Positions 8,492 to 17,373 of a DNA stretch of 44,165 bases are shown here, piece after piece. Numbering within the stretch: position 1 is the stretch's first letter; the number at the start of each line of letters is the position of its first letter. The notes under the pieces were generated by a model. The model was not told where the DNA came from and did no database searches. It saw only the letters and a program-made list of their open reading frames with translations. The DNA is from Variovorax brevis (GTDB lineage Bacteria; Pseudomonadota; Gammaproteobacteria; Burkholderiales; Burkholderiaceae_C). Position numbers and translations under genes: made by a program. The stretch covers positions 1 through 44,165 of the forward strand of contig NZ_JASZYG010000030.1 in the NCBI RefSeq assembly GCF_030317105.1. The letters are read 5' to 3'.

Positions 8492-9475
8492 TTATTCGGG
8501 CTTGAACCCGGCCCCCTTGAGAAGATCGGCACTCTGGGCGACATAGCTCGCGATGTATTGCCTGAACTGCTCAGGGTCTTGTGCCACGGGCTCGATGCCA
8601 AGGTTCACCAAGGCACCTGATTTCGCGAGCTCAGCCACAGCCGAGTTGATGGTGGTATTGAGGAACTTCACGCGATCGGGTGGCGTGTCCTTCGGCGCCC
8701 AAACGCCATACCACGACGCATATGTGAGCCCGGGGAACCCGCTCTCCTGCGCCGTAGGCACATCCGGCGCGAGCGGGCTGCGCTTGGAGGCAGTGATGGC
8801 GATCGGTCTCACCCTGCCCGACTTGGCCAGCGGGTGGACGGAGATGATCGAATCGAGCAGCAGTTGCACATGCCCGCCGGCCACGTCCACCAGGGCAGGC
8901 TGCGTGCCCTTGTAGGCGACGTAGGTGAGCTTGACGTTGCCCTGCTTGGCCAGCAGCAAGGTCGCCAGGTGGCTTGGTGCACCAGACGCGGGAATTGCGG
9001 CGGACCACTTGTCGGGCTGCTCTTTTGCCGCCTTCAGCACGTCGCCCAATTTGCGCGGCTCCAATTGCGGCGAGATGACGAGCATCAAAGGGGCTTCGCC
9101 CACTCGGGCCACTGGTGCGAAATCGGTCTGCGGGTCGTAGGACGCATTGCTCATCACCTGCTTGGCCAGCACGTGCGTTGCGGCCGAGAAAAGCAGTGTG
9201 TAGCCATCTGCTGGCGAAGTCTGCACAGCCTTGCCGCCGAGCATGCCGTTGGCACCGGCCCGGTTCTCGACGATCACTGCCACGCCGAACTGCGTCGTCA
9301 GCTGGTTGGCCAACAGCCGCGCCATGCTGTCCACGCCCCCTCCGGCGGCGAAGGGCACCACGATTCGTATCAGGCGGTCCGGGAATTTGCCCTTGGCTGC
9401 CTGTGCCCAGGCCGGCGCACTGGCAAGCGCGGCCAGGGCCGTGGCCGCAACGATGATTCTTCTTCGTGATTTCAT
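8492..9475 (-). CDS. Tripartite tricarboxylate transporter receptor (Bug family), second copy
   Basis: A 327-residue periplasmic binding protein. The signal peptide ends near APAWAQ. The mature N-terminus FPDRLIRIVVPFAAGGGVDS carries the Bug carboxylate-pocket motif, followed by ENRAGANGMLGGKAVQTSPADGYTL. Like the receptor at 2578 it has no TctA/TctB partners; the adjacent MFS protein may be the actual permease, with this receptor acting separately or as a sensor. It lies between the MFS and porin genes in the same minus-strand run, which suggests a carboxylated substrate or product for the hyu pathway. Confidence 0.93.
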   Translation of the reverse strand: MKSRRRIIVAATALAALASAPAWAQAAKGKFPDRLIRIVVPFAAGGGVDSMARLLANQLTTQFGVAVIVENRAGANGMLGGKAVQTSPADGYTLLFSAATHVLAKQVMSNASYDPQTDFAPVARVGEAPLMLVISPQLEPRKLGDVLKAAKEQPDKWSAAIPASGAPSHLATLLLAKQGNVKLTYVAYKGTQPALVDVAGGHVQLLLDSIISVHPLAKSGRVRPIAITASKRSPLAPDVPTAQESGFPGLTYASWYGVWAPKDTPPDRVKFLNTTINSAVAELAKSGALVNLGIEPVAQDPEQFRQYIASYVAQSADLLKGAGFKPE

Positions 9476-9562
9476 GATGTCTCCTGTCTATGGAAGTGAA
9501 CGGTCAGGGCGAGCTCCGCCAATGACGCCCATGCCCCGGCGCCTGCAATGGGGTGCGGTTTT

Positions 9563-10975
9563 TCAGGGCGAGATGTCTTCCAGCGCCCGGTTGGTGGTCT
9601 CGACCATGCGCATCGACGCAATGAGCCCGACGACATTGGCGGCCGCGAACATCAGGAACACCGTCGCGATGCCCTTCGTGGACAGCACCACGCCGACCAG
9701 CGCAGGCGCAACCGCAGATGCCAGCCGAAGCCAGGACGTGGCCAGCCCGGTGCCGATGGCGCGCATGCGGGTCGGGTAGATCTCGGGCGTATAGAGATAC
9801 AGCAGTACCGTGGTGGTACCCATCACCGCATAGGCCGAGGACGCGAGGATCACGACCGACCAGGCACTGTTGGCGCCCAGCAGGGCCAGTACACCCAGGA
9901 GCGTGCCGCTGACGAGGAAGCTGGCCGTCGCCCAACGGCGGCGTCCGACGCGGTCCACCAACAGCGCGCAGGCAAGCACCGCGCAGGTGCTGAGCACATT
10001 GGTCAGCGAGGCCATCCTTAGCGCCTCTTGGAGTGGCATGTTGTAGACGGTCTTGTACAAGGTGGGTAGCCAGTTATTGATGCCGTTGGCGACGAAGTAC
10101 GACGAGGCCCATAGCACCCACACGACCAGCGTGCGCGGCCGGTACAGCGGCGAGAACAGTTCTTTCCAGGAGCTCTTCTTGCGATCCACGAGGCCGGCGG
10201 TGAGTGCAGTGACCCGCGACTCCACTTCGAGCTTTTCCCTCTCGACATCGAGGCTGCGCTTGGTCGTGCTCGATTCGAGCCCCTTGATCACGCGATCGGC
10301 CGCCTGGAACCGGCCCTTCGATGTCAACCATCGCGGCGACTCCGGCAGGCGCGCCATGAAGAACAGGATCAGCAGGCCCGGGATGCCGCCGACCAGAAAC
10401 ATGTATTCCCAGCCAAAGCGCGGCACCACGAAGGCCCCCACCTGGGCGGCGCCGAGCAGGCCAAGAGGGAAGATCAGTTCGTAGAGCAGGAAGAAACGAC
10501 CGCGCCCCTTGGCTTGGGAAAGCTCGTTGATGTAGGCCGCCGCGATGGGCACCTCGCCGCCGACGCCGATGCCCTGCAAGAAGCGAAGGGCGAACAGCAT
10601 ATGGAAGTTTCCTGCGAAGGCGCAGGCGATACTCATCACCGACATCACCCCGACGGTGGCGGTGACGCTGGGCACGCGCCCAAAGCGCTCGGCCGCCCAG
10701 CCAAATACCAGGGCTCCGATGACCTGGCCCACGTAGCCGGCGGCGATGAGCATGCCAACCTGCAGCGGGTCGAGATGCCAAAGGCTGATCAGCACCGGCA
10801 GCACGAAGGCTAAGGCCAGCGCGTCGAAGGCATCGAAGAAGGTCGCGCTGCCCATGATGATGCGCGCCTTGGTGTGCCAGCGGCTGAACGGCACGTTTTC
10901 GATACGGAACAGCAGTTGCGCCGCCTGCCTTGCGATGCCTTGGTCAGGCACCAATGCGAATGAATCGACTTTCAT
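9563..10975 (-). CDS. MFS transporter (metabolite:proton symporter type)
   Basis: A 470-residue inner-membrane transporter with twelve predicted helices and a central cytoplasmic loop rich in charged residues. Family signatures: GWAAERFGRVPSV (loop 2-3 motif), RFLQGIGVGGEVPIAAAYINE (helix 4-5 motif of the sugar/aromatic-acid symporter branch), LPESPRWL before the central loop, and DRVGRRRW in the second half. GGAGACATC precedes the ATG. It lies 38 bp downstream of the CobW gene in the hyu run and should import the pathway's substrate. The closest experimental groups carry aromatic acids, sugars or dicarboxylates; the actual cargo cannot be read. Confidence 0.92.
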   Translation of the reverse strand: MKVDSFALVPDQGIARQAAQLLFRIENVPFSRWHTKARIIMGSATFFDAFDALALAFVLPVLISLWHLDPLQVGMLIAAGYVGQVIGALVFGWAAERFGRVPSVTATVGVMSVMSIACAFAGNFHMLFALRFLQGIGVGGEVPIAAAYINELSQAKGRGRFFLLYELIFPLGLLGAAQVGAFVVPRFGWEYMFLVGGIPGLLILFFMARLPESPRWLTSKGRFQAADRVIKGLESSTTKRSLDVEREKLEVESRVTALTAGLVDRKKSSWKELFSPLYRPRTLVVWVLWASSYFVANGINNWLPTLYKTVYNMPLQEALRMASLTNVLSTCAVLACALLVDRVGRRRWATASFLVSGTLLGVLALLGANSAWSVVILASSAYAVMGTTTVLLYLYTPEIYPTRMRAIGTGLATSWLRLASAVAPALVGVVLSTKGIATVFLMFAAANVVGLIASMRMVETTNRALEDISP

Positions 10976-11013
10976 GATGTCTCCGGATTTCTCGGTGTTG
11001 TTGTCACGGATGT

Positions 11014-12096
11014 TCAGGGTTGACTGGATGTCGCGGCTGGCGGGGCTCGCCGCATGTGCCTACGCACCAGAACGTCCAGGGTCTCGTCCATCGCTTGCGC
11101 ATCGACGCCACGGGTGATGAAGACGATGCGCGTGCGCCGGTCCGGCCCTGGCCACGCCTGCAGGAACTCGGGCGGATGGAACAGGTGCTGCACGCCATGG
11201 ATCACCATCGGGCGGTCCGGCTCGTCGGCCAAGTGCACAAGACCCTTGACACGCAGCAGGTCCTCGCCGCGCATCGCGATCACCATGTCCAGCCATGCGA
11301 AGAACGCATCCCGGGGCAGCGGCACGTCGCGCTCCACGACGAACGACGAGATGCCGTCGCGGTGGACCGGCGCAGCATCTTTCCGCGCGTCGGCGGCAGC
11401 CTGAGATGGCCGGTAGTACGCCGCGCTTGCGGGCACATCGTTGTTGTCCTTCGACGACTGCACCAGTCCGCGCAGCACCTGTGCCTGTCCGTCGCGCTCC
11501 AAGTGCATTCGTGCGACCGCATTAATCTCGCGAAGACGCGCCAGCAACGCGGGCGATGGCGTGCCGTCTTCCAGCAGATCGGTCTTCGTCAGAAAGAGAT
11601 GGTCGGCTACCGCCGCCTGCTGCACGGACTCGGCGTGGCGGTCCAGCGTGCCCATGCCCAACACCGAGTCCACCGTGCACGCAACGCCGGTCAGCGCAAA
11701 GCGACCGCGAATTGCCGGCTCGCCCATCAGCGTTCGCAAGATCGGACCCGGGTCGGCCAGGCCGCTCGTCTCGATAAGCACATGCCGCAGCGGCGGATCA
11801 CTGCGCTCGCCAAGGCGATTCATCGCAGCGACCAGATCGCCGCGCACGGAGCAGCACATGCAGCCGTTGGCCAGCAGGATGGTGTCGTCGCTGGTCTGCG
11901 TGATCAGGTCGTGGTCGATTCCCACTTCACCGAACTCGTTGACGATCACCGCCATGCCATGCAGATCGGGCTGCTGCAGCAGGCGATTGAGAAGCGTCGT
12001 CTTTCCGCTGCCCAGAAACCCGGTGAGCACCGTCACCGGCACCCGATCGCGGGCCTGCGTGTCCGCCGTCAGGAGGGAGGAGAAATGGCCGGCCAT
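11014..12096 (-). CDS. CobW/COG0523-family GTPase
   Basis: A 360-residue P-loop GTPase. I place the start at 12096 (MAGHFSSLLT), 2 bp after the preceding gene and just before the G1 motif GFLGSGKTT (about residues 26-34). The CxCC metal motif Cys79-Met-Cys-Cys is in ANGCMCCSVRGD, and the C-terminal CobW domain holds VIHGVQHLFHPPEFL. COG0523 proteins hand Zn, Co or Fe to target enzymes using GTP. In an operon with hydantoinase/oxoprolinase-type subunits it is a good candidate for loading metal into HyuB or the small CxC protein; that partnership is inference. Confidence 0.9.
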   Translation of the reverse strand: MAGHFSSLLTADTQARDRVPVTVLTGFLGSGKTTLLNRLLQQPDLHGMAVIVNEFGEVGIDHDLITQTSDDTILLANGCMCCSVRGDLVAAMNRLGERSDPPLRHVLIETSGLADPGPILRTLMGEPAIRGRFALTGVACTVDSVLGMGTLDRHAESVQQAAVADHLFLTKTDLLEDGTPSPALLARLREINAVARMHLERDGQAQVLRGLVQSSKDNNDVPASAAYYRPSQAAADARKDAAPVHRDGISSFVVERDVPLPRDAFFAWLDMVIAMRGEDLLRVKGLVHLADEPDRPMVIHGVQHLFHPPEFLQAWPGPDRRTRIVFITRGVDAQAMDETLDVLVRRHMRRAPPAATSSQP

Positions 12097-12098
12097 GG

Positions 12099-12485
12099 TC
12101 AGCCTCGCTCCGCAGGCCCGTGCAGTTCGGCGAAGGAACGCAGGGTCCGCTCCACCTTCGGCATCAGCCATTCGCCGACCACTTCCGGCACGCGGCCTTC
12201 CATGGTGTCCTCCAGCAGGCTGCGCAGCGGCTGCGCCTGCGGACCGGCCTGCTGCAGCGCATTGAAGAAGTCAACGACCTCTTCCACACCGGAACGCTGG
12301 CCCGCATCCTCCAGATAGCCGGCGATGTCGAGCTCGAAGTCGTCGAGCCGTAAGCTGACGCCGCCAGTGCCGCAGGCGCAGGCCGAGCCCAGCGCGACGT
12401 GGCGCATCGACAGCGAGCTCCACAGACTCAACATCTCGTCGGCTCGCCGGGCGATGTCGTCGGCCATGACGGCGTCGGGGCTCAT
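12099..12485 (-). CDS. Small CxC protein between hyuB and the CobW GTPase
   Basis: A 128-residue acidic, mostly helical protein. The ATG at 12485 overlaps the hyuB stop as ATGA, so it is translationally coupled. A compact ACACGTGG motif (Cys36, Cys38) follows a helix, and the rest (DDFELDIAGYLEDAG, VDFFNALQQAG, then a leucine-rich tail) has no signal peptide or membrane segment. I do not recognise a named family. By size and position it recalls the small zinc-binding subunits of acetone/acetophenone carboxylases, but it shares no motif I can name with them. Sitting between HyuB and a metal-insertion GTPase, it could be a small metal-binding subunit or maturation partner. Confidence 0.7.
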   Translation of the reverse strand: MSPDAVMADDIARRADEMLSLWSSLSMRHVALGSACACGTGGVSLRLDDFELDIAGYLEDAGQRSGVEEVVDFFNALQQAGPQAQPLRSLLEDTMEGRVPEVVGEWLMPKVERTLRSFAELHGPAERG

Positions 12486-14275
12486 TGCCCGTCCCAGGCG
12501 ACCGTGTCGGGCGTGCCGTTGCCGGCGGCCCGCGGGGAGCTGCGCAGCTGTCGCGTGGCTTCCTGCTCGACCTGCCCGTTCGCATTCAGCGCGACGCGAT
12601 ACACCTCGCGCGCCACGCCGACACTGACGTAACCTTCGCGCACGTCCTCGGCAACCAATTCTGCATCGCGCTCGATCGGATCGCCGAAGCCGCCGCCGCC
12701 GCCCGAGAGCATCTTGTAGGCATCGCCACGCTCGAGCCGCACGTTGAAGATCTTGGCGTTCAGGTGGTCGGTCTTCCACTCGCCCTTGTGACGCACGGCG
12801 ATGCCGTTGCCCATGGCGTCGGTGCCGCCTTCGAGGCCCCACGGCTTGCAATGGACGCGGTCGATGCGGGTCGTCACGGTGAAGGGCGAGAGCGCTTGCA
12901 CCACCATCTCCGCACCCAGCCCGCCACGCTGGCGACCGGCACCGGCGCTGTCCTGCCGGATTTCGTACTTCTCCACGAGCACCGGGTACTTCGCTTCAAG
13001 CTGCTCGGTCGGGCTGTTGTGCGTGTCACCGTCGTTGATGCATACCGTGACCGACACGCCGTCTTCGCCCGACTTCGCGCCCCAGCCTCCCCCCAAGGGG
13101 CCGATGCCCACGATGAACAGGCGACCATCTTCCGGCGAGATGCCGTGGATGTTCGGGAACACAAGGTCGGCATGGTGGCCGGCAATGGAGCGGTGCGGAA
13201 TCGCGGGCGCCAGTGCCTTGAAGATCGTGTCGATCACCGTCATCGGGAAGGTCATCCACACGCGCATCGGGTACGGGCGCTCGGCGCTGATCACGGTGCC
13301 CATCGGCATGATGACTTTCAGCGGCCGAAAGCTGCCGTCGTTCACCGGGTAGTCGGTCGGCGTGGTCAGGCACTTGTAGGCCACCTGCGCACAGGCGATG
13401 CCGGTGGTGAAGCCGGAGTTGTAGAAGCCGCGCACCTGCTTGCTCACGTCCGACAGGTCCACCGTCATCTCATCGCCGGTGACGGTGACTTTCACGCGGA
13501 TCGGGATGCGCTTGCCGATGTCCAGTCCGTCGTCATCCATGAAGGACTCGGCCTCGTACACGCCGTCGGGGATCGACAAGGTGTTCTTGCGCGCCACCGC
13601 TTCGCTGGAGTCCATGATCTGGCGGATGGAGCCATTCACTGCATCAATGCCGTATCGCTGCAGCAACTCGGAATAGCGACGCTCGCCGGTGGTGATGGCG
13701 GTGATCTGCGCGCGCAGATCGCCCAGCGCACGTTCAGCCAGCCGCACGTTCATTGCGATGATGTCGATCAGGTCCTGGTTGATCACGCCTTCACGCTGGT
13801 ACTTCATGATGGGGATCTGGATCCCCTCGCTGAAGATGTCGGTCGTCACATTGCCCAGCGTGCCGCCCACGTCCAGCCAGTGCGCCATACAGCAGGTGAA
13901 GCCTTCGAGCTTGCCCTCGTGGAACACGGGCATCGTGAACGTGAAGTGGTTCAGGTGGCTGCCGGTGGTGTAGGCGTCGTTGGTGACAAGGATGTCGCCC
14001 GGCAGGATGTTCTCGTAGCCGAAGTGGCGGATCTTGGCCTTCACCGTCTCGGACATGCCGCGGATGAACATCGGCAGGCCCAAGCCAATGGAGACGGTGT
14101 CGCCTTCCTTGGTGAACAGACCCACCGTGAAGTCCAGCGCTTCGTAGATGATGAGGTTGTAAGCGGTACGTGTGAGGTTGGTCTTCATCTCCTCCGTCAC
14201 GGCGTACAGGCCGTTGCGGATGATTTCGACGGTGATCGGATCGATAGCCGGGTTGGTTTCTTGGGTCGTGTTCAT
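12482..14275 (-). CDS. hyuB: Hydantoinase B/oxoprolinase family subunit
   Basis: A 597-residue catalytic-type subunit of the HyuB family. It opens with IDPITVEIIRNGLYAVTEEM and contains PGDILVTNDAYTTGSHLNH and GFTCCMAHWLDVGG, the conserved DAY-G-H-metal region, then GFYNSGFTTG and a glycine-rich end (LSGGGGGFGDPIERD). With HyuA this family hydrolyses hydantoins or 5-oxoproline with ATP, or carboxylates ketones such as acetone and acetophenone, depending on subfamily. The start overlaps the hyuA stop by 4 bases and the end overlaps the small CxC gene by 4 bases, so all three are made as one unit. Substrate unassigned. Confidence 0.9.
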   Translation of the reverse strand: MNTTQETNPAIDPITVEIIRNGLYAVTEEMKTNLTRTAYNLIIYEALDFTVGLFTKEGDTVSIGLGLPMFIRGMSETVKAKIRHFGYENILPGDILVTNDAYTTGSHLNHFTFTMPVFHEGKLEGFTCCMAHWLDVGGTLGNVTTDIFSEGIQIPIMKYQREGVINQDLIDIIAMNVRLAERALGDLRAQITAITTGERRYSELLQRYGIDAVNGSIRQIMDSSEAVARKNTLSIPDGVYEAESFMDDDGLDIGKRIPIRVKVTVTGDEMTVDLSDVSKQVRGFYNSGFTTGIACAQVAYKCLTTPTDYPVNDGSFRPLKVIMPMGTVISAERPYPMRVWMTFPMTVIDTIFKALAPAIPHRSIAGHHADLVFPNIHGISPEDGRLFIVGIGPLGGGWGAKSGEDGVSVTVCINDGDTHNSPTEQLEAKYPVLVEKYEIRQDSAGAGRQRGGLGAEMVVQALSPFTVTTRIDRVHCKPWGLEGGTDAMGNGIAVRHKGEWKTDHLNAKIFNVRLERGDAYKMLSGGGGGFGDPIERDAELVAEDVREGYVSVGVAREVYRVALNANGQVEQEATRQLRSSPRAAGNGTPDTVAWDGQ

Positions 14276-16350
14276 GATCTGTCGCTCCCGATGGCGATTT
14301 GAAGGTTGCCGAGTTCGTCTACGCGCAGCGAGTCTCCGGGCTGCACAACGGTGGTGGATGCGTGCTCCTCGATCAGTGCCGGCCCTGTGATCTCGTTGCC
14401 CGCCAGCAGAAGGTCGCGGATGTAGACCGGCGTGTCGGCCCAGCCGCCCGAGCGGAAATACACAAGCTTCGTGGTCCGTACAGCCACCGTGTCCGGCGTT
14501 GCCTTGCCCTTTTCCACGCTGTGCTTCGGTGGCTTCTTCATGGTGCCCAGCACGGTCACGCGCAGGCTCACCAGGTCGGCCGGCTCCTTCGGCGCAGACG
14601 TGCCGTATCGCACCTTGTGAAGTTCATCGAATTGCTGCTTGATGGCTGAGCGGTCGCGGCCCTCGAAATACGTCAACGGCAGGTCCACCGTGACGGCGTG
14701 CTCCTGGCCCACGTAGCGCATGTCGGCCGCACGCTCGATCACCACGCCGTCAGCCTGAATGCCGGACTGCGCCAGCGCGGCACGACCCTCGTCTTCCATC
14801 TTCTTGTAGGCCGCCTCGATCTCCTCGAAAGACACGTCGTTGAGCTTGCGGAACACCGAGCGCACGTAGTCGTAGCGCAGGTCGGAGAACAACATGCCGT
14901 AGGCCGAGAAGTAGCCCGGCGCATAGGGGATCAGCACCTTGCGGATGCCGATCTCGCGGGCAATGGCCGAGGCGTGTAGCGGGCCAGCGCCGCCGTACAC
15001 CACCATCGTGAAGCTGCCGGCGTCCAGGCCGCGCTCGGTGGTCACGGCCTTCACGGCGTGCGACATCTGTGTCACCGCAATGCGCAGGATGCCATCGGCC
15101 GCCTCGGTTGGCTCCAGGCCCAAGGGGCCGGCCACGCGCTCCGCCATCTGGCGCTTGCACCCTTCCATGTCGAGCTTGAGTTCGCCGCCCAGGAAGTGCT
15201 CAGCGTCCAGTCGGCCCAACAGCAAGTTGGCGTCCGTCACGGTCGGCTCCTTGCCGCCGCGGCCATAAGCCACCGGACCAGGAATGGAGCCAGCGCTCTG
15301 CGGCCCCACGCGCAGCGCGTTGCCGGTTTCCACGCGGGCGATAGAGCCACCGCCAGTGCCGACTTCGTGGATGTCCATCATCGGGATCTGAATCGGCAGT
15401 GCTCGCTCGTACCCGCCGATCAACGCCGAGCCGGTCGTGAGTGGGCGGCCTTCGCTGATCACGCCGGCCTTGGCCGTCGTGCCGCCCATGTCGAAGGCGA
15501 TCGCGTCGCCCATGCCGAGCTGCGCACAGATGGCTTGCGCCCCGATCACGCCGGCCGCGGGGCCGGACTCCAGCATGCGAACGCAGCCCACCTTGGCGTG
15601 CTCCACCGGGAACAGACCGCCGGTCGATTGCACGATATAGAAATCGCCATCGAAGCCCTTGCCAGACAGGTGGGTCTCCAACTGGCCGAGGTACTCGGAC
15701 ACACGCGGACCCACGTAGGCGTTGGCCACCGCAGTGGAGACGCGCTCGAATTCGCGGTACTCCTGACTCAGTTCATGCGATGCGCACACGAAGGCGCCCG
15801 GAATTTCTTCCTGCAGGATCTGCTTGACGCGCTGTTCGTGCGCCGGGTTGCGGTAGGAATGCAGCAGCAGCACGGCCACCGCCTCCACGTTCTGGCCCTT
15901 CAGATCGCGTGCCAGCTCACGCACAGCGGCTTCGTCGAGGGCCTTGTGCGTGCTGCCGTCGGCGCGCAGGCGTTCGGCCACCTCAAAGCGCAGCGATCGC
16001 TTGACCAGCGGCTGGTGTTTGTTGAAGAAGAGGTTGTAGGCGTCGGGGCGGTTCACCCGGCCGATCTCGTAGATGTCGCGGAAGCCCTCGGTAATCAACA
16101 GCGCCGTGTTGGCGCCAGTGCGCTCCAGCAGCGTGTTGATCGCGATGGTGGAGCCGTGCAGGAACAGGTGGCCGTCGCGCCAGTCGATCTTCGCGCTGTC
16201 GATGGTGGCCTGGATGCCGTTGACGAGTGCGCCATGCGTGGACAGTGCCTTGCCGAACAGCAGTTTGCCGCTGGCCTCGTCGAAGGCGGCCATGTCGGTG
16301 AATGTGCCGCCGATGTCAACGGCGATTCGCAGTTTGGGTTTGTTAGCCAT
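14272..16350 (-). CDS. hyuA: Hydantoinase A/oxoprolinase family ATPase subunit
   Basis: A 692-residue subunit with the actin/acetate-kinase-like ATPase fold. N-terminal phosphate-1 block is AVDIGGTFTDMAAF (residues 10-23), a second nucleotide block is AIAFDMGGTTAKAGV, and EVGTGGGSIA and PTVTDANLLLGRLD are further family signatures. It phosphorylates the amide or carbonyl oxygen so that HyuB can complete hydrolysis or carboxylation. The length is typical for the HyuA half of a two-gene system (eukaryotic oxoprolinase fuses both). It follows the FAH gene by 18 bp and overlaps hyuB by 4 bases. Confidence 0.92.
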   Translation of the reverse strand: MANKPKLRIAVDIGGTFTDMAAFDEASGKLLFGKALSTHGALVNGIQATIDSAKIDWRDGHLFLHGSTIAINTLLERTGANTALLITEGFRDIYEIGRVNRPDAYNLFFNKHQPLVKRSLRFEVAERLRADGSTHKALDEAAVRELARDLKGQNVEAVAVLLLHSYRNPAHEQRVKQILQEEIPGAFVCASHELSQEYREFERVSTAVANAYVGPRVSEYLGQLETHLSGKGFDGDFYIVQSTGGLFPVEHAKVGCVRMLESGPAAGVIGAQAICAQLGMGDAIAFDMGGTTAKAGVISEGRPLTTGSALIGGYERALPIQIPMMDIHEVGTGGGSIARVETGNALRVGPQSAGSIPGPVAYGRGGKEPTVTDANLLLGRLDAEHFLGGELKLDMEGCKRQMAERVAGPLGLEPTEAADGILRIAVTQMSHAVKAVTTERGLDAGSFTMVVYGGAGPLHASAIAREIGIRKVLIPYAPGYFSAYGMLFSDLRYDYVRSVFRKLNDVSFEEIEAAYKKMEDEGRAALAQSGIQADGVVIERAADMRYVGQEHAVTVDLPLTYFEGRDRSAIKQQFDELHKVRYGTSAPKEPADLVSLRVTVLGTMKKPPKHSVEKGKATPDTVAVRTTKLVYFRSGGWADTPVYIRDLLLAGNEITGPALIEEHASTTVVQPGDSLRVDELGNLQIAIGSDRS

Positions 16351-16368
16351 GGGGGATCTCCTTGGGGG

Positions 16369-17217
16369 TCAGGCTTCGACGCCGATGCGGTTGCGCAGTA
16401 CGCCAAGGCCGGTTATTTCGACCTCGACGACATCGCCGTCCTTCATGTACAGCGGCGGTTCGCGCCGATCGCCGACGCCACCGGGCGTGCCGGTGGCGAT
16501 CACGTCGCCCGGCGAAAAGGGTGTAAAGCGCGAGATGTATTCGACGAGCACGGGGATGTCGAAGATGAGGTCGCTGAGGCTCGCCTTCTGCATCACGTTG
16601 CCGTTGACACGTGTCTCCAGCGCCAATTGCGTCACGTCGGGCACTTCGTCACGGGTGAGCAGGTAAGGGCCGAAGGGGCCGGTGCCGGGAAAGTTCTTGC
16701 CCGGAGTGAACTGGTGCGTGTGGCGCTGCCAGTCACGCACGCTGATGTCGTTGAAGCAGGCGTAGCCGGCGATGTGCTCGAAAGCCTTTGCCTTGGGGAT
16801 GTGACGCCCACCCTTGCCGATCACGAAGGCCAGTTCGCCTTCCCAATCGAAGCGCTCGGAGAACGAGGGGCGCAGCACCACGTCCCCATTGGCGGCCAGC
16901 GTATCGTTGAAGCGCAGGAAGAGCGAGGGGTACTCGCTGTCACCGCGCTTGGTCTCCGCGACGTGGGTCTTGTAGTTCAGGCCCACGCAGATGAGTTTGC
17001 CGGGGTTGGGGATCACCGGCAGGGCCTGCGTGGCTGACGGCTGAACTGCCGTGCCGTTTGCTGCGGCCTTTTCCAGTTCGGCCAGCGCATCGGCACGAAG
17101 CACGGCGGCGAGGTCGGGAAAGCGGCTGAGGAAATCGGCCGGCGGTTGCAGGTAGTGGTCGCCCTGGACCACTCCGTAGGTGGCCTTCCCGGCGTGGTGG
17201 AAGCTGACGAGTTTCAA
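16369..17217 (-). CDS. Fumarylacetoacetate hydrolase-family protein
   Basis: A 282-residue FAH-fold hydrolase/decarboxylase. I chose TTG at 17217: it follows AGGAGACACC, matches the family start KLVSFHH, and no ATG is suitably placed. CVGLNYKTHVAET opens the FAH domain. FDWEGELAFVIGK supplies the metal-binding E-x-E, GYACFNDISVRDWQ the Asp, and ATGTPGGVGDRREPP the substrate loop. Family members cleave C-C bonds of acylpyruvates, decarboxylate oxaloacetate, or hydrate and tautomerise dienoates. As first gene of the hyu run and divergent from LysR it likely acts on the product of the HyuAB step. Confidence 0.9.
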   Translation of the reverse strand: MKLVSFHHAGKATYGVVQGDHYLQPPADFLSRFPDLAAVLRADALAELEKAAANGTAVQPSATQALPVIPNPGKLICVGLNYKTHVAETKRGDSEYPSLFLRFNDTLAANGDVVLRPSFSERFDWEGELAFVIGKGGRHIPKAKAFEHIAGYACFNDISVRDWQRHTHQFTPGKNFPGTGPFGPYLLTRDEVPDVTQLALETRVNGNVMQKASLSDLIFDIPVLVEYISRFTPFSPGDVIATGTPGGVGDRREPPLYMKDGDVVEVEITGLGVLRNRIGVEA

Positions 17218-17373
17218 GGTGTCTCCTCGGATACATCGCTGCGTTTCGGCTCGGGGTGAGTCGTGTCTGCCCAGCGCGTAGAGCAAATGTAAAAATCAGC
17301 GAGCTCTTCGCATAGATAGAATTCAGAGGATTCAGACTTGCCTCATTTGGCATGGCTTGGAGGGGTATTCCCT
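17218..17373. promoter_or_regulatory. Divergent promoter region, FAH operon and LysR gene
   Basis: This 156-bp gap must hold the promoters of the eight-gene minus-strand run and of the LysR gene. The AT-richer centre (about 17285-17340) is the likely core; no confident -10/-35 pair or T-N11-A palindrome stands out. Divergent LysR arrangements normally place the regulator's sites here. Confidence 0.5.

Noticed and set aside
12482..16350. Calling HyuA/HyuB 5-oxoprolinase or acetophenone carboxylase
   Set aside because: Family motifs do not separate the substrates, and the neighbours fit several possibilities.
12485..17037. Long plus-strand open frames (about 605 and 659 codons) opposite hyuB and hyuA
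   Set aside because: Antisense shadows of clearly recognised genes with no ribosome site or protein motif.
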